Below are positions 1 to 7,898 of a stretch of DNA of 64,000 nucleotides, in pieces (positions within the stretch are counted from its first letter, which is position 1; every line of letters starts with the position of its first letter). The notes below the pieces were generated by a model. The model was not told the DNA's origin and did not search any database. It worked only from the letters and a program-made list of their open reading frames with translations. Made by a program: the position numbers and the translations under genes. The DNA is from an uncultured Lachnospiraceae bacterium (GTDB taxonomy: Bacteria; Bacillota; Clostridia; Lachnospirales; Lachnospiraceae), in the NCBI GenBank assembly GCA_947172645.1, contig CAMWBY010000007.1, positions 124,001 to 188,000 of the forward strand, read 5' to 3'.

Positions 1-1
1 A

Positions 2-118
2 GTCGGAAACAGTACTTATACGTCCCTGGGGGAGGAAAAGGAAATTTATCATGGCAGCGACAGCACCTTTGATATTGAGTGCTCCCTGGGTAATGTGAAG
101 GTTACTTTTGCACAGTAA
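2..118 (+). CDS. C-terminal end of a DUF4097-like beta-helical protein (partial)
   Basis: Only the last 38 codons are in the window; the frame is open from base 2 to a TAA at 116-118. The visible end, with the stretch FDIECSLGNVKVTF, is typical of the repetitive beta-strand tail of DUF4097-type putative adhesins. It lies 11 bp before the PspC gene, which has its own ribosome binding site (aaaggaggag). PspC and DUF4097 proteins are often co-encoded in Firmicutes as an envelope-stress pair, so one operon is likely. The family call rests on a short tail and the neighbour. Confidence 0.55.
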   Translation, partial: VGNSTYTSLGEEKEIYHGSDSTFDIECSLGNVKVTFAQ

Positions 119-129
119 AGGAGGAGAAA

Positions 130-339
130 ATGGGAAACGATTATAGAAAACTGGTACGTTCCAAGACAAACAGGACAATATGCGGCGTGTGCGGAGGTAT
201 CGGGGAATACATGAATGTGGACCCTACGCTGATACGGCTTTTGTGGGTGTTCTGTTCCATGGCGAGCTGCGGCACAGGGCTGCTTGTCTACATCGTGGCG
301 GCGCTGATTGTGCCGGAGGACAACGGCGTTATGGGATAA
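130..339 (+). CDS. PspC-domain small membrane protein
   Basis: A 69-residue protein that is almost entirely one PspC domain. It opens with a basic stretch (YRKLVRSKTNRTICGVCGG), has the family hallmarks GVCGGIGEY and DPTLIRLLWV, and ends in a hydrophobic segment at about residues 36-60. PspC proteins sit in the cytoplasmic membrane and take part in envelope-stress sensing or regulation. AAAGGAGGAG lies 5-6 bp before the ATG. The gene directly follows the DUF4097-like gene and is closed by a strong hairpin, so it is probably the last gene of that operon. Confidence 0.85.
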   Translation: MGNDYRKLVRSKTNRTICGVCGGIGEYMNVDPTLIRLLWVFCSMASCGTGLLVYIVAALIVPEDNGVMG

Positions 340-353
340 ATGGAGAAATAGTA

Positions 354-394
354 AGCGGCCCGGAAGGAATTTTCCTCCAGGCCGCTTCGTTTTA
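354..394 (+). terminator. Rho-independent terminator, possibly bidirectional
   Basis: AGCGGCC (354-360) pairs with GGCCGCT (380-386), with a further GGAA/TTCC pairing inside, followed by TCGTTTTAG. It closes the PspC transcript. It also lies just beyond the stop of the minus-strand ECF transporter gene and may serve both directions, although the minus-side T tract is weaker. Confidence 0.75.
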
Positions 395-997
395 GTTTGC
401 CATTTTCTTCTTCACGCCTGTTGTCAGGAACATGCCCGATTTCTTGAGTGCGGGGCGCAGTGCCATATAGACGGCTACGGACACTACAAGAGACGTGACG
501 GCGTTGATAGACGTGGATGCCACATTCCATGCAAGCGTCAGTTCCGCGGCAGGTTTGCCAAGAATAAGCAGTTTGTAGAAATATCCTACAAGCGGGTCGA
601 AGACGACGTTGAAGAGAAGCCCGCCGGCAGCGGCAATAACGGTCCATCGCAGCACCTTGCCGTGGTCACTCTCTGTGGAGATATGACCCAGCTTGTGGGC
701 GATTATGCCGGTGATTAAGCCGATGCACAGTTTTAAGATAAAAGTCTTAGGAGCATAGACGACATAGACAGGGTCAAAAAGGTCGCCGATGGTCATGCCG
801 ATGGCGCCGCCCAATCCGCCATACAGGCCGCCCAACAGAAGCGCGCCCAGCACACATACGGCGTTGCCAAGATGGATGGAAGTGGCGTCTCCTCCCGGCA
901 GCGTAATCTTAATCTGCAGGAAGGTAAAGACCACGTAGGATAACGCGGCGAAAACACCTGTCAGTACAAGTTTCAAAAGTTTTTCGTTTTTCATCAT
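392..997 (-). CDS. ECF transporter S component (vitamin uptake)
   Basis: A 201-residue hydrophobic protein with about six predicted membrane segments. Its N-terminal pattern, TGVFAALSYVVFTFLQIKI followed by GGDATSIHLGNAVCVLGALLLGG, is typical of S components of energy-coupling-factor transporters. These bind a vitamin or similar micronutrient and share the EcfAAT module, which is not in this window. The substrate cannot be read from the sequence. An inverted repeat TGGCA-N10-TGCCA lies about 60 bp before the start (roughly 1052-1071) and could be an operator. It is a monocistronic minus-strand gene between two plus-strand units. Confidence 0.8.
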   Translation of the reverse strand: MMKNEKLLKLVLTGVFAALSYVVFTFLQIKITLPGGDATSIHLGNAVCVLGALLLGGLYGGLGGAIGMTIGDLFDPVYVVYAPKTFILKLCIGLITGIIAHKLGHISTESDHGKVLRWTVIAAAGGLLFNVVFDPLVGYFYKLLILGKPAAELTLAWNVASTSINAVTSLVVSVAVYMALRPALKKSGMFLTTGVKKKMAN

Positions 998-1178
998 AAT
1001 AGGTTACCTCGCAAAAATACAACTTTTTATTTTACATCCAATATATACTAAAATGGCATCTTGGAAAGTGCCAATTTAAAATTTTATAACCATGCCAGTA
1101 TCATAGCATTGCATAGAAAACATAAATGATACAATACTAATAGAGGAATGTTGTTCTGATGAAAAGGGATTGACTGAT

Positions 1179-1766
1179 ATGGATAATAGTAAGTATCAAA
1201 GAAAATTTGCGGGATATATCGGATATAACATCGTCAAAACAGATTTCATCTATTATGTATGGCTGTTTTTTATGCTTGCAATTTTCGGATGGCTCTGGGA
1301 GGGATTTCTGTATCTTTTTAAAGACGACACATATGTCAACCGGGGATTTTTAACCGGGCCATGGCTGCCAATCTACGGAATGGGCGGCATTATGCTGGAA
1401 ATATTGTTCCGGAAATGGCGGGACAGGCCGGTTATGATATTCCTGTCGTCTATGGCATTGTGTACCTTATTGGAATATGTGGCAGGGTGGTACTTGGAAT
1501 TGACTTGGGGAGTCAGATGGTGGGATTACAGCGATATGCGATGGAACCTTCATGGAAGAATCTGTTTCCTGAGCAGCCTGTTATTCGGACTGGGAGGAAT
1601 GTTGCTTGTGTGGGTGATTAGTCCCTTATTCTATTCCCTGTACCGGAGGGTGCCGGACAGAGTGAAGATTGGCCTGGGGTTGGCAGTGATTGTGGTTTTT
1701 GCGGCGGACGCGGCTTACAGCGCGATGGCGCCCCATGTGGGGGCGGGAGTTACGTACCGGGTATAA
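1179..1766 (+). CDS. CmpB-type (PF06541) putative ABC transporter permease / membrane protein
   Basis: A membrane protein of about 195 residues with roughly five hydrophobic segments. The features FGWLWEGFLYL, NRGFLTGPWLPIYGMGG and WNLHGRICFLSSLLFGLGG match the family called ABC_trans_CmpB, whose function is poorly defined. I chose the ATG at 1179 over an in-frame TTG at 1170 because AAAAGGGA at 1162-1169 is correctly spaced for the ATG. A terminator follows. It shares no obvious operon with its neighbours. Confidence 0.75.
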   Translation: MDNSKYQRKFAGYIGYNIVKTDFIYYVWLFFMLAIFGWLWEGFLYLFKDDTYVNRGFLTGPWLPIYGMGGIMLEILFRKWRDRPVMIFLSSMALCTLLEYVAGWYLELTWGVRWWDYSDMRWNLHGRICFLSSLLFGLGGMLLVWVISPLFYSLYRRVPDRVKIGLGLAVIVVFAADAAYSAMAPHVGAGVTYRV

Positions 1767-1784
1767 TATGGAGTTTTTTGTATG

Positions 1785-1810
1785 GCAGGGAACCTTTTCC
1801 CTGCTTTTTC
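1785..1810 (+). terminator. Rho-independent terminator
   Basis: GCAGGGAA (1785-1792) and TTCCCTGC (1797-1804) form a perfect 8-bp stem with a 4-nt loop followed by TTTTTC. It ends the CmpB-type gene. Confidence 0.9.
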
Positions 1811-1884
1811 TATCTAAATAACAAAGGCCATAAACAGTGGCGCACAAATAAGGTAAAATATGAGGGAGGTGGAGAAAATACGTG

Positions 1885-2346
1885 ATGGAGGAGAAGATGT
1901 TTGAGCGATACATACGAAAATATGCACCGAATATGTACAGGCTTGCTCTTGCCATGCTGCACAACAGAGAGGATGCGGAGGATGCGGTCAGCGAGGCAGT
2001 GCTGCGGGCATATGAGAAACTTCACACACTGCGCAGGCAGGACAGCTTCAGGCCATGGATTATGCAGATTACGGCAAATGAGGCCAGGAAAATATATGGG
2101 AAAAACAAGTGGGTCATGCCGGTGGAGGATATGGAGGCATACATGCCGGCATTCCGGGATGATAAGCACGAGCTGTGGGATGTGGTCATGGGACTGGAAC
2201 CGGCCTACAGGGAAGTGATTGTGCTGTATTTCTATGAGCAGTTTTCAATAAAAGAAATCAGCGAGGTGCTTCATGTGCCGCAAGGGACCGTGAAATCCCG
2301 GCTTGCCAGAGGCAAGAAGCGGCTTAAGGAGGCGTTGGAGCGTTAG
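1885..2346 (+). CDS. ECF-type RNA polymerase sigma factor
   Basis: A protein of about 153 residues with the two regions of a group IV sigma factor. Region 2 is near residues 8-70 (MYRLALAMLHNREDAEDAVSEA, then DSFRPWIMQITANEARK). Region 4 is near 95-150 (YREVIVLYFYEQFSIKEISEVL, then VPQGTVKSRLARGKKRLK, the helix-turn-helix that reads the -35 element). GGGAGGTGG at 1864-1872 can serve either the GTG at 1882 or the ATG at 1885. It is followed 59 bp later by a membrane-anchored protein, the usual order for a sigma factor and its anti-sigma or sensor. It would direct transcription of a stress or envelope regulon. Confidence 0.9.
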   Translation: MEEKMFERYIRKYAPNMYRLALAMLHNREDAEDAVSEAVLRAYEKLHTLRRQDSFRPWIMQITANEARKIYGKNKWVMPVEDMEAYMPAFRDDKHELWDVVMGLEPAYREVIVLYFYEQFSIKEISEVLHVPQGTVKSRLARGKKRLKEALER

Positions 2347-2405
2347 CGCGTTTAAGGGATGCGCTTCGCAACCACCAAATATGTGAAATAAGAAAGGAGC
2401 TGTCT

Positions 2406-4055
2406 ATGAGAGATAAATGGGAAGATATGGTATTTGACATGGCGGATGAAGAGAAGATGATAATGCCGCTGACACTGTCTAATAAAATAGAAGATACATT
2501 ATGTAAACTTAAGGCGGATGAGGGTATGGCGCAGGATGATGATGCACGACGCGGGCAGAGCGCACCGAAGCGCCGGAAAAATATGTCAAAACGCGGGAAA
2601 AAATGGAAGAAGAGTCTGCTTCTTGCGGCCGCTCTGATGATTCTTGCCTCGGGCACGGCCATGGCTTCGGTGGGGGCAGTCAGGGAGCGCATGGAGGCCA
2701 TGAACAGGCGGAAGATTGAGTCGTATTTCGCACAGATTTATACGACGAAGATGGGGCATGACAATTATAACAGGCCCTATACCGGGACAGAGAAGGAGCG
2801 GCTGGAAGCATTAAACGACGCCTATGAAAAAGAGGCGAATTTCCCGAAAGGCGAGCTTACGATGCTTGACGCGGCGGAGGATTATAAGGGCAGGGGCGTG
2901 GCGTTTCTTGGCGATACGACGACCTTTTTCTTCCCGGACAAGGAGATGAGCGACGAGGAACTGCTGCGGGTTATCGATTTCATGCATAAGAGGGATTACA
3001 GCCTTGCGAAGATGAATGAGATGGTTGCGGCGGGGGAAGCACAGATGCCGGAGCCAGACCAAGAGGAGATTGAGGCGACGGATGCAGAAACCCTTGCAAG
3101 CGATGCGGTATACGAGCCGGAGCAGCGTCTGGTGATTCCCTATACCGGTGACTTGGAACTGGACCAGACGGTGGCAGCGGGGCGGAATGAAATATTCCTG
3201 GCGGGATGGAATGCTGTGCATAAGATGGAAATCGGCAGCAGCGATTCGGAACTTTTCTTTGATGACTTTGACAAGACCACACGGATTCTGGCAATGTGCC
3301 AGGATACGGACGGCAATGTATATATGGCGGTCTGGCAGTGGGCAGATGAAGAGGCGCAGCCGGAGCAGATGGAATTGGCAGTTTTGGCGGTGGACAAAGA
3401 GGGAAAACTATTGCGGAAGATTGACATGGCGCCATACATCGCGCAGGGGCGACAGGGATATATCAGGCGGATGGCGGTTGACGGGAACGGCTACCTCTAT
3501 CTCAAGACTGCCGGGCTGAAATCCATCCAGGACGAGGCGGAGTGTGAGATTCTTGTATTGGATAAAGAAGGCGCATACGTTAACAGCATTTCCGGTGGTG
3601 AATATGCTTTGGATATATTAGGCGGCCTGGGGGTGGGCAAGGACGGGAAAGTCTATACCCAGATTGGAAATTATTACGACCCTGACAACCCGGAGAATAT
3701 GCTTGGTATCGCCTCGGTGGATACGGAGCGGGGGACGCTTGGGGACATTTATTATGATATCCTTCCGGAAAACACCATCATGATTGATATCGTGGCGCAG
3801 GGCGCACAGACTGACTTTGTGTTCTGGGGATACGACGGCATATTCACTTACAACTTGGGTGACGAGAGCGCGGTAAATGTGCTGCCCGCCTATGAAGCGC
3901 CATGCGACTGGGAAGGCGTAAGGGCCTGTGCGCTGCCGGACGGCAGGATTGTGTTCGCAGACTGTACGGAGTACCGGACGGAAGAGACTGCGGGGGGTAA
4001 GAGATTCTACAGCATTCCGGAGAAGACCTGTTTCTACTATGAGCCGGGGATGTAG
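2406..4055 (+). CDS. Membrane-anchored protein with propeller-like extracellular region; probable anti-sigma or sensor partner
   Basis: 549 residues. A polar N-terminal segment (1-65) ends in a basic patch (KRRKNMSKRGKKWKK) followed by one membrane helix at about 68-90. The rest should be outside the cell. Its C-terminal half has repeated strands with Asp/Gly turns (DTDGNVYMAVWQW, VDGNGYLYLKTAG, GVGKDGKVYTQIGNYYDP), which suggests an NHL- or six-bladed-propeller-like fold. The position directly behind an ECF sigma factor and the short cytoplasmic tail suit an anti-sigma role, but no zinc-binding anti-sigma motif is visible. AAAGGAGC precedes the start with good spacing. Confidence 0.6.
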   Translation: MRDKWEDMVFDMADEEKMIMPLTLSNKIEDTLCKLKADEGMAQDDDARRGQSAPKRRKNMSKRGKKWKKSLLLAAALMILASGTAMASVGAVRERMEAMNRRKIESYFAQIYTTKMGHDNYNRPYTGTEKERLEALNDAYEKEANFPKGELTMLDAAEDYKGRGVAFLGDTTTFFFPDKEMSDEELLRVIDFMHKRDYSLAKMNEMVAAGEAQMPEPDQEEIEATDAETLASDAVYEPEQRLVIPYTGDLELDQTVAAGRNEIFLAGWNAVHKMEIGSSDSELFFDDFDKTTRILAMCQDTDGNVYMAVWQWADEEAQPEQMELAVLAVDKEGKLLRKIDMAPYIAQGRQGYIRRMAVDGNGYLYLKTAGLKSIQDEAECEILVLDKEGAYVNSISGGEYALDILGGLGVGKDGKVYTQIGNYYDPDNPENMLGIASVDTERGTLGDIYYDILPENTIMIDIVAQGAQTDFVFWGYDGIFTYNLGDESAVNVLPAYEAPCDWEGVRACALPDGRIVFADCTEYRTEETAGGKRFYSIPEKTCFYYEPGM

Positions 4056-4072
4056 ACGGTATTTGAGATTGC

Positions 4073-4114
4073 AGCTTTGTGGCGGCAAAACATCTGTTTT
4101 GCTGCCACAAAGCT
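4073..4114 (+). terminator. Long hairpin after the sigma-factor operon
   Basis: AGCTTTGTGGC (4073-4083) pairs with GCCACAAAGCT (4104-4114), and the inner bases GGCAAAAC/GTTTTGCT extend the stem. No U tract follows, so it may act as an mRNA 3' stabiliser or a weak terminator. It is the last structure before the AT-rich ATPase cassette. Confidence 0.55.
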
Positions 4115-4245
4115 TAGGGATGAGGATGTGGACTGAAAAGAAAGATAAGTATGCTTACTCAGCCTTGTGCTGTGGGTATTAAAATGTTAAAATAATAACT
4201 AAAATACACGACCTTCACAAAAATTGCTCCGGAATGGAGGTAAAA

Positions 4246-5514
4246 ATGAAATTATTTCTAAAAAATATTGGAAAAATTGATGAAACATCGGTTGAGATTG
4301 ATGGGATAACGGTAATTGCCGGTGAGAATAACACCGGCAAAAGTACAGTCGGCCGGGCATTGTTTTCTGTTTTTAACAGTTTTTGCGGCTTAGATGAACA
4401 AATCAAACTGGAACGCGTGAAAAGTATAGAGAGAGTCATTGATTTAACATACCAGAATGTGACAGATAAGATAATATTAACATTTGATACAGAAGAAATT
4501 GCCAGGCATATCATTGCACGGACTGATTTGTTCAAGAATGACGTAAATCTTATTACGGACGAAGTGGTGCAATCAATTATACGGCATGATGAGTCTTTTG
4601 AAAAACATATGGACAGTACGGATATGGAAGAGCTTGGCTTGCGGATACAAGAACTTCTGAATGTCCCTGATGAGGATATTTTTAAGTCGGTTTTGGAAAA
4701 GAAACTGGCGGCGGAGTTTAATGGGCAGGTCAGCAATATTTATTCTGAAGAATCAGGGGAAATACGGTTACAGATAAAAGACAGGGATATGGTCATAACG
4801 ATTGATGAAAATAATGTGACTCATATTGCAGGCATGGTCAGTCTTCGTACAGAGACAGTTTACCTGGATGACCCTCTTGTTCTCGATGAGCCGCGGTATC
4901 CTTTTATGCGCCATGCGCCCAGTTATATAGACCATAGGACGGATATAGAAGACAAACTTTTACGCAGCGGCAAAAACACAAATGTTGTTGAAGAATTAGC
5001 CATAAATAACAGACTCCAAAAAATATATGACAAAATTGCGACGGTCTGCAGCGGCGAGCTTGTCAGGAATAAACCTTCCAGATTTGAATACAGAAGAAAA
5101 AACAGTGATAAGGCGCTTGATGTCAGGAATCTTTCCACCGGGTTGAAAACCTTTGCGATATTGAAAGTATTGCTGCAAAATGGGACGATTGATTATAACG
5201 GGACGATTATTCTGGATGAGCCGGAGATTCATTTACACCCGGAGTGGCAGTTATTGTTTGCGGAGCTTATTGTCCTGCTTCACAAAGAGTTCCGGATGCA
5301 TATTTTGCTGAATACGCACAGCCCTTATTTCCTCCGCGCAATTCAGGTCTATTCCGCCAAGTATGAAGTGGCGGACAGGTGTAAGTATTATTTGGCTGAG
5401 GCGGAGGAGGATTATGCGCATATTTCTGATGTCACCGATGGTGTAGAGAAAATATATGCCAAATTGTCGCGTCCGTTACAGCGGTTGGAGGATGTGAGGT
5501 GGCAGGATGATTGA
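4246..5514 (+). CDS. AAA ATPase of the OLD/RecF-like (AAA_15/AAA_21) type, candidate defence ATPase
   Basis: 422 residues. Walker A is GENNTGKST at residues 26-34. The ABC-type signature is RNLSTGLKTFAI, and Walker B with its catalytic glutamate is TIILDEPEIHLHPEWQ, followed by an H-loop-like LLNTHSPYFL. This order, with a coil-rich insert between Walker A and the signature, is that of SMC-like ATPases found in OLD nucleases and many anti-phage systems. No Toprim domain is present. GGAGG at 4236-4240 fits the ATG at 4246 better than the ATG at 4234. The gene is more AT-rich than its neighbours. It overlaps the next gene by 8 bp, so the two are translationally coupled and probably form one machine. 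Confidence 0.85.
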   Translation: MKLFLKNIGKIDETSVEIDGITVIAGENNTGKSTVGRALFSVFNSFCGLDEQIKLERVKSIERVIDLTYQNVTDKIILTFDTEEIARHIIARTDLFKNDVNLITDEVVQSIIRHDESFEKHMDSTDMEELGLRIQELLNVPDEDIFKSVLEKKLAAEFNGQVSNIYSEESGEIRLQIKDRDMVITIDENNVTHIAGMVSLRTETVYLDDPLVLDEPRYPFMRHAPSYIDHRTDIEDKLLRSGKNTNVVEELAINNRLQKIYDKIATVCSGELVRNKPSRFEYRRKNSDKALDVRNLSTGLKTFAILKVLLQNGTIDYNGTIILDEPEIHLHPEWQLLFAELIVLLHKEFRMHILLNTHSPYFLRAIQVYSAKYEVADRCKYYLAEAEEDYAHISDVTDGVEKIYAKLSRPLQRLEDVRWQDD

Positions 5515-6094
5515 CATTTGTGCTTATCCGATATTAGGCGGCCATATGTCAACCCTGAAAGAAACTTCAAAAGATAAAAGGGATGATGGCGTAGAGGCGT
5601 ATATGACGGAATCGGCCAAACCCGTGGTTAATTTTGATAGAGTAAAAGACGAATATGTTAAATCTTTAAGATTAAGTGAAATCCCCAAATCCAATGACGC
5701 GCTTTTTGCAGACGGAAAAGGCAGGCTGATATTTGTAGAATTTAAAAACGGGTATATGGATAGGGCAAAACAGTTTGCCGTCCGTAAGAAAATTTATGAC
5801 AGCGTTTTGATTTTATCGGATATTGTGTCCGCCGGAATCAGTGATTTGCGTACGGATACGGAATATATTCTTGTATACAACGAGGCTGTCAATGTGAAAA
5901 ATCCGGATATTATTAAGGAAAGAAAGAGGCATATACAGCCGTCGGCATCTTTTGACACTTTTGCGAAAGGAATGGGCAGCTTGGCGGGAGAGGAGTATGT
6001 TTGCTTTGGCGTGAAGATATTTGAGAACTATTGCTTTAAAAAGGTACATACATATACCGAGAAAGAATTTGAACGCTATTTATCTATACTTTGA
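5507..6094 (+). CDS. Small partner of the AAA ATPase with a PD-(D/E)XK-like nuclease signature
   Basis: 195 residues; I do not recognise a named family. The stretch KSNDALFADGKGRLIFVEFK (residues 61-80) has the layout of a PD-(D/E)XK nuclease core: an Asp at 64, a beta strand, then E78-x-K80. It is followed by a helix (MDRAKQFAVRKKIYDSVLIL), as in that fold. The start ATG lies inside the end of the ATPase gene (8-bp overlap), a strong sign of a two-component complex in which the ATPase controls the putative nuclease. Nuclease activity is an inference from one motif. The C-terminus is rich in aromatic and charged residues and has no membrane segment. Confidence 0.55.
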   Translation: MIDICAYPILGGHMSTLKETSKDKRDDGVEAYMTESAKPVVNFDRVKDEYVKSLRLSEIPKSNDALFADGKGRLIFVEFKNGYMDRAKQFAVRKKIYDSVLILSDIVSAGISDLRTDTEYILVYNEAVNVKNPDIIKERKRHIQPSASFDTFAKGMGSLAGEEYVCFGVKIFENYCFKKVHTYTEKEFERYLSIL

Positions 6095-6135
6095 TGATAT
6101 AATATTATATATTTTGTGATGTATCGGAGACTCTT

Positions 6136-6831
6136 ATGGAGCGGATTTTAGTCGTGGAGGACGACCTAGCCCTCAGCACGGGGCTGTGTTTTGAACTGGA
6201 TGCCGCGGGTTATGCCACGCAGGCGGCGTATAATGTACGCAAGGCGGAGTATCTTGTGGCGCAGGAGGCCTTTGACCTGGTGATTCTGGACGTTAACCTG
6301 CCGGACGGGAACGGATTTGATTTGTGCAGGCGCATCAAGGAGCAGCATCCGCAGATGCCGGTTATTTTCCTCACGGCGAACGACTTGGAAGAAGATGTGC
6401 TTGGCGGTTTCGACCTGGGCGCGGAGGACTATATCACGAAACCTTTCCGTATGAAGATTTTGTTAAAAAGGGTGGAAGTGGCAATCAGGCGGGGCGGCAG
6501 GGCCGCGTCGCCTGTGCGGGAGGAAGTCTGGCAGGATGGGTTTTTGCGGATTGATTTCGGCGCGCTGACGGCGGAGCGCGGCGGGGAACAGCTTGCGATT
6601 ACGCCCAATGAGTATAAGCTTCTCAAGGTGTTAACGGCCAATGGGGGCAATGTGGTGACAAGGCAGCTTCTATTGGAACGGTTGTGGGATTGCGAGGGCA
6701 ATTATATAGACGACCATACGCTGACTGTGACGATGAACAGGCTGCGGGCGAAGATTGAGGATGAAAGCCACACGTATGTTAAGACAGTGCGCGGCATGGG
6801 ATATATTTGGACAGGAAGCGGTAATCGATAA
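6136..6831 (+). CDS. OmpR/PhoB-family response regulator
   Basis: 231 residues. The receiver domain (1-120) has the acidic pair in VVEDDLALS, the phospho-acceptor D52 in LVILDVNLPDGNG, and the conserved Lys in ITKPF. The winged-helix DNA-binding domain occupies about 130-228 (ITPNEYKLLKVLTANGGNVV, TVTMNRLRAKIEDE, VRGMGYIW). It is 17 bp upstream of a histidine kinase with which it forms a two-component system. FtsX-type exporters lie 8 and 15 kb downstream on the same strand. An 11-bp-period repeat before the second exporter operon is a plausible binding site. Confidence 0.93.
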   Translation: MERILVVEDDLALSTGLCFELDAAGYATQAAYNVRKAEYLVAQEAFDLVILDVNLPDGNGFDLCRRIKEQHPQMPVIFLTANDLEEDVLGGFDLGAEDYITKPFRMKILLKRVEVAIRRGGRAASPVREEVWQDGFLRIDFGALTAERGGEQLAITPNEYKLLKVLTANGGNVVTRQLLLERLWDCEGNYIDDHTLTVTMNRLRAKIEDESHTYVKTVRGMGYIWTGSGNR

Positions 6832-6848
6832 GAAAAAGGCGGTGCGGC

Positions 6849-7886
6849 ATGGCGAAGAAGAGTGCAGGGCGCAGGAATGACAGGGATATAGGGAAGGCGG
6901 CTCTTTTGACAGGAACCGTTTTGTTCCTGTGTTTTGTATATGTGCTGTGGATATGGGTGCCTCGTGCCGGGATAAGGTACGTACTGCTTGCATTGTGCGC
7001 GGGCGTGTGTTTTACGGCGCTTCTTTGGTGCGTATGGCAGAGGAGGCAGGTGTGTGGTTTTGCAGACGAGCTTTGCCAGACGTTGGACGATTTGATTGCC
7101 GGGCGTGAACCGGAGAACTATGACCCTTACGAGGACTCCTTGACAGCGCGTGTGCAGGGCAAGTTTCTTCAATATTATGACCAGATGACGGAGGGGAGCA
7201 GGCGCAGCGAACAGGACAAACGGACGATACAGGAACTGGTGTCCGATATTTCCCATCAGGTCAAGACCCCTACGGCGAACTTGCAGATGTTTATCGGTAT
7301 TTTGCAGACCCATAAACTGGACGAGGAGAGGCGGGCGCAGTTCCTTGGGACGATGGAAGAGCAGATTCATAAACTGGATTTCCTGATGCAGTCGCTGATT
7401 AAGATGTCCCGCTTAGAGACAGGGACTTTTGCACTGCATATGGAGAGGGCGAACCTGTATGACACAGTGGCGCAGGCGTTAAACGGCGTCTGGAGACGGG
7501 CGGAGGAGAAGGGAATACAGCTTTCGGTAGATTGCGGCGAATCGGTTATGGTACGGCACGACCCGAAATGGACTGCGGAGGCCCTGGGCAATATCCTGGA
7601 CAACGGGGTCAAATATACGAAGCCTGGCGGGCGTATCCATGTCAGTGTCCGGCCATGGCAGTTTTATACCCGGGTGGATATTTCCGATACCGGTATCGGC
7701 ATACCCGAGGAGCATTGTAACGATGTGTTCAAGCGGTTTAGCCGTGGGGAGGAAGTAGCGTCGCAGGAAGGCGTGGGCCTGGGACTGTATCTGGCCCAGG
7801 GCATCGTCACGAAGCAGCGGGGCTATATCAGCGTCAAGTCCAAGGTGGGGCAGGGCTCCACGTTTTCTGTATATCTGCTTAGTTAG
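6849..7886 (+). CDS. Two-component sensor histidine kinase
   Basis: 345 residues. Two membrane helices near residues 17-60 enclose a very short external loop, the layout of intramembrane-sensing kinases that monitor Bce/Vex-like exporters. The dimerisation/phosphoacceptor box is DISHQVKTPTANLQM with H136. The ATP-binding domain follows with the N box (NILDNGVKYTKPGG), G1 (DTGIGIP) and G2 (GVGLGLYLAQGI). It autophosphorylates and passes phosphate to the regulator encoded 17 bp upstream. It is followed 12 bp later by an HD-GYP response regulator, so the operon may continue. Confidence 0.92.
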   Translation: MAKKSAGRRNDRDIGKAALLTGTVLFLCFVYVLWIWVPRAGIRYVLLALCAGVCFTALLWCVWQRRQVCGFADELCQTLDDLIAGREPENYDPYEDSLTARVQGKFLQYYDQMTEGSRRSEQDKRTIQELVSDISHQVKTPTANLQMFIGILQTHKLDEERRAQFLGTMEEQIHKLDFLMQSLIKMSRLETGTFALHMERANLYDTVAQALNGVWRRAEEKGIQLSVDCGESVMVRHDPKWTAEALGNILDNGVKYTKPGGRIHVSVRPWQFYTRVDISDTGIGIPEEHCNDVFKRFSRGEEVASQEGVGLGLYLAQGIVTKQRGYISVKSKVGQGSTFSVYLLS

Positions 7887-7898
7887 GAGGGATGAAAG

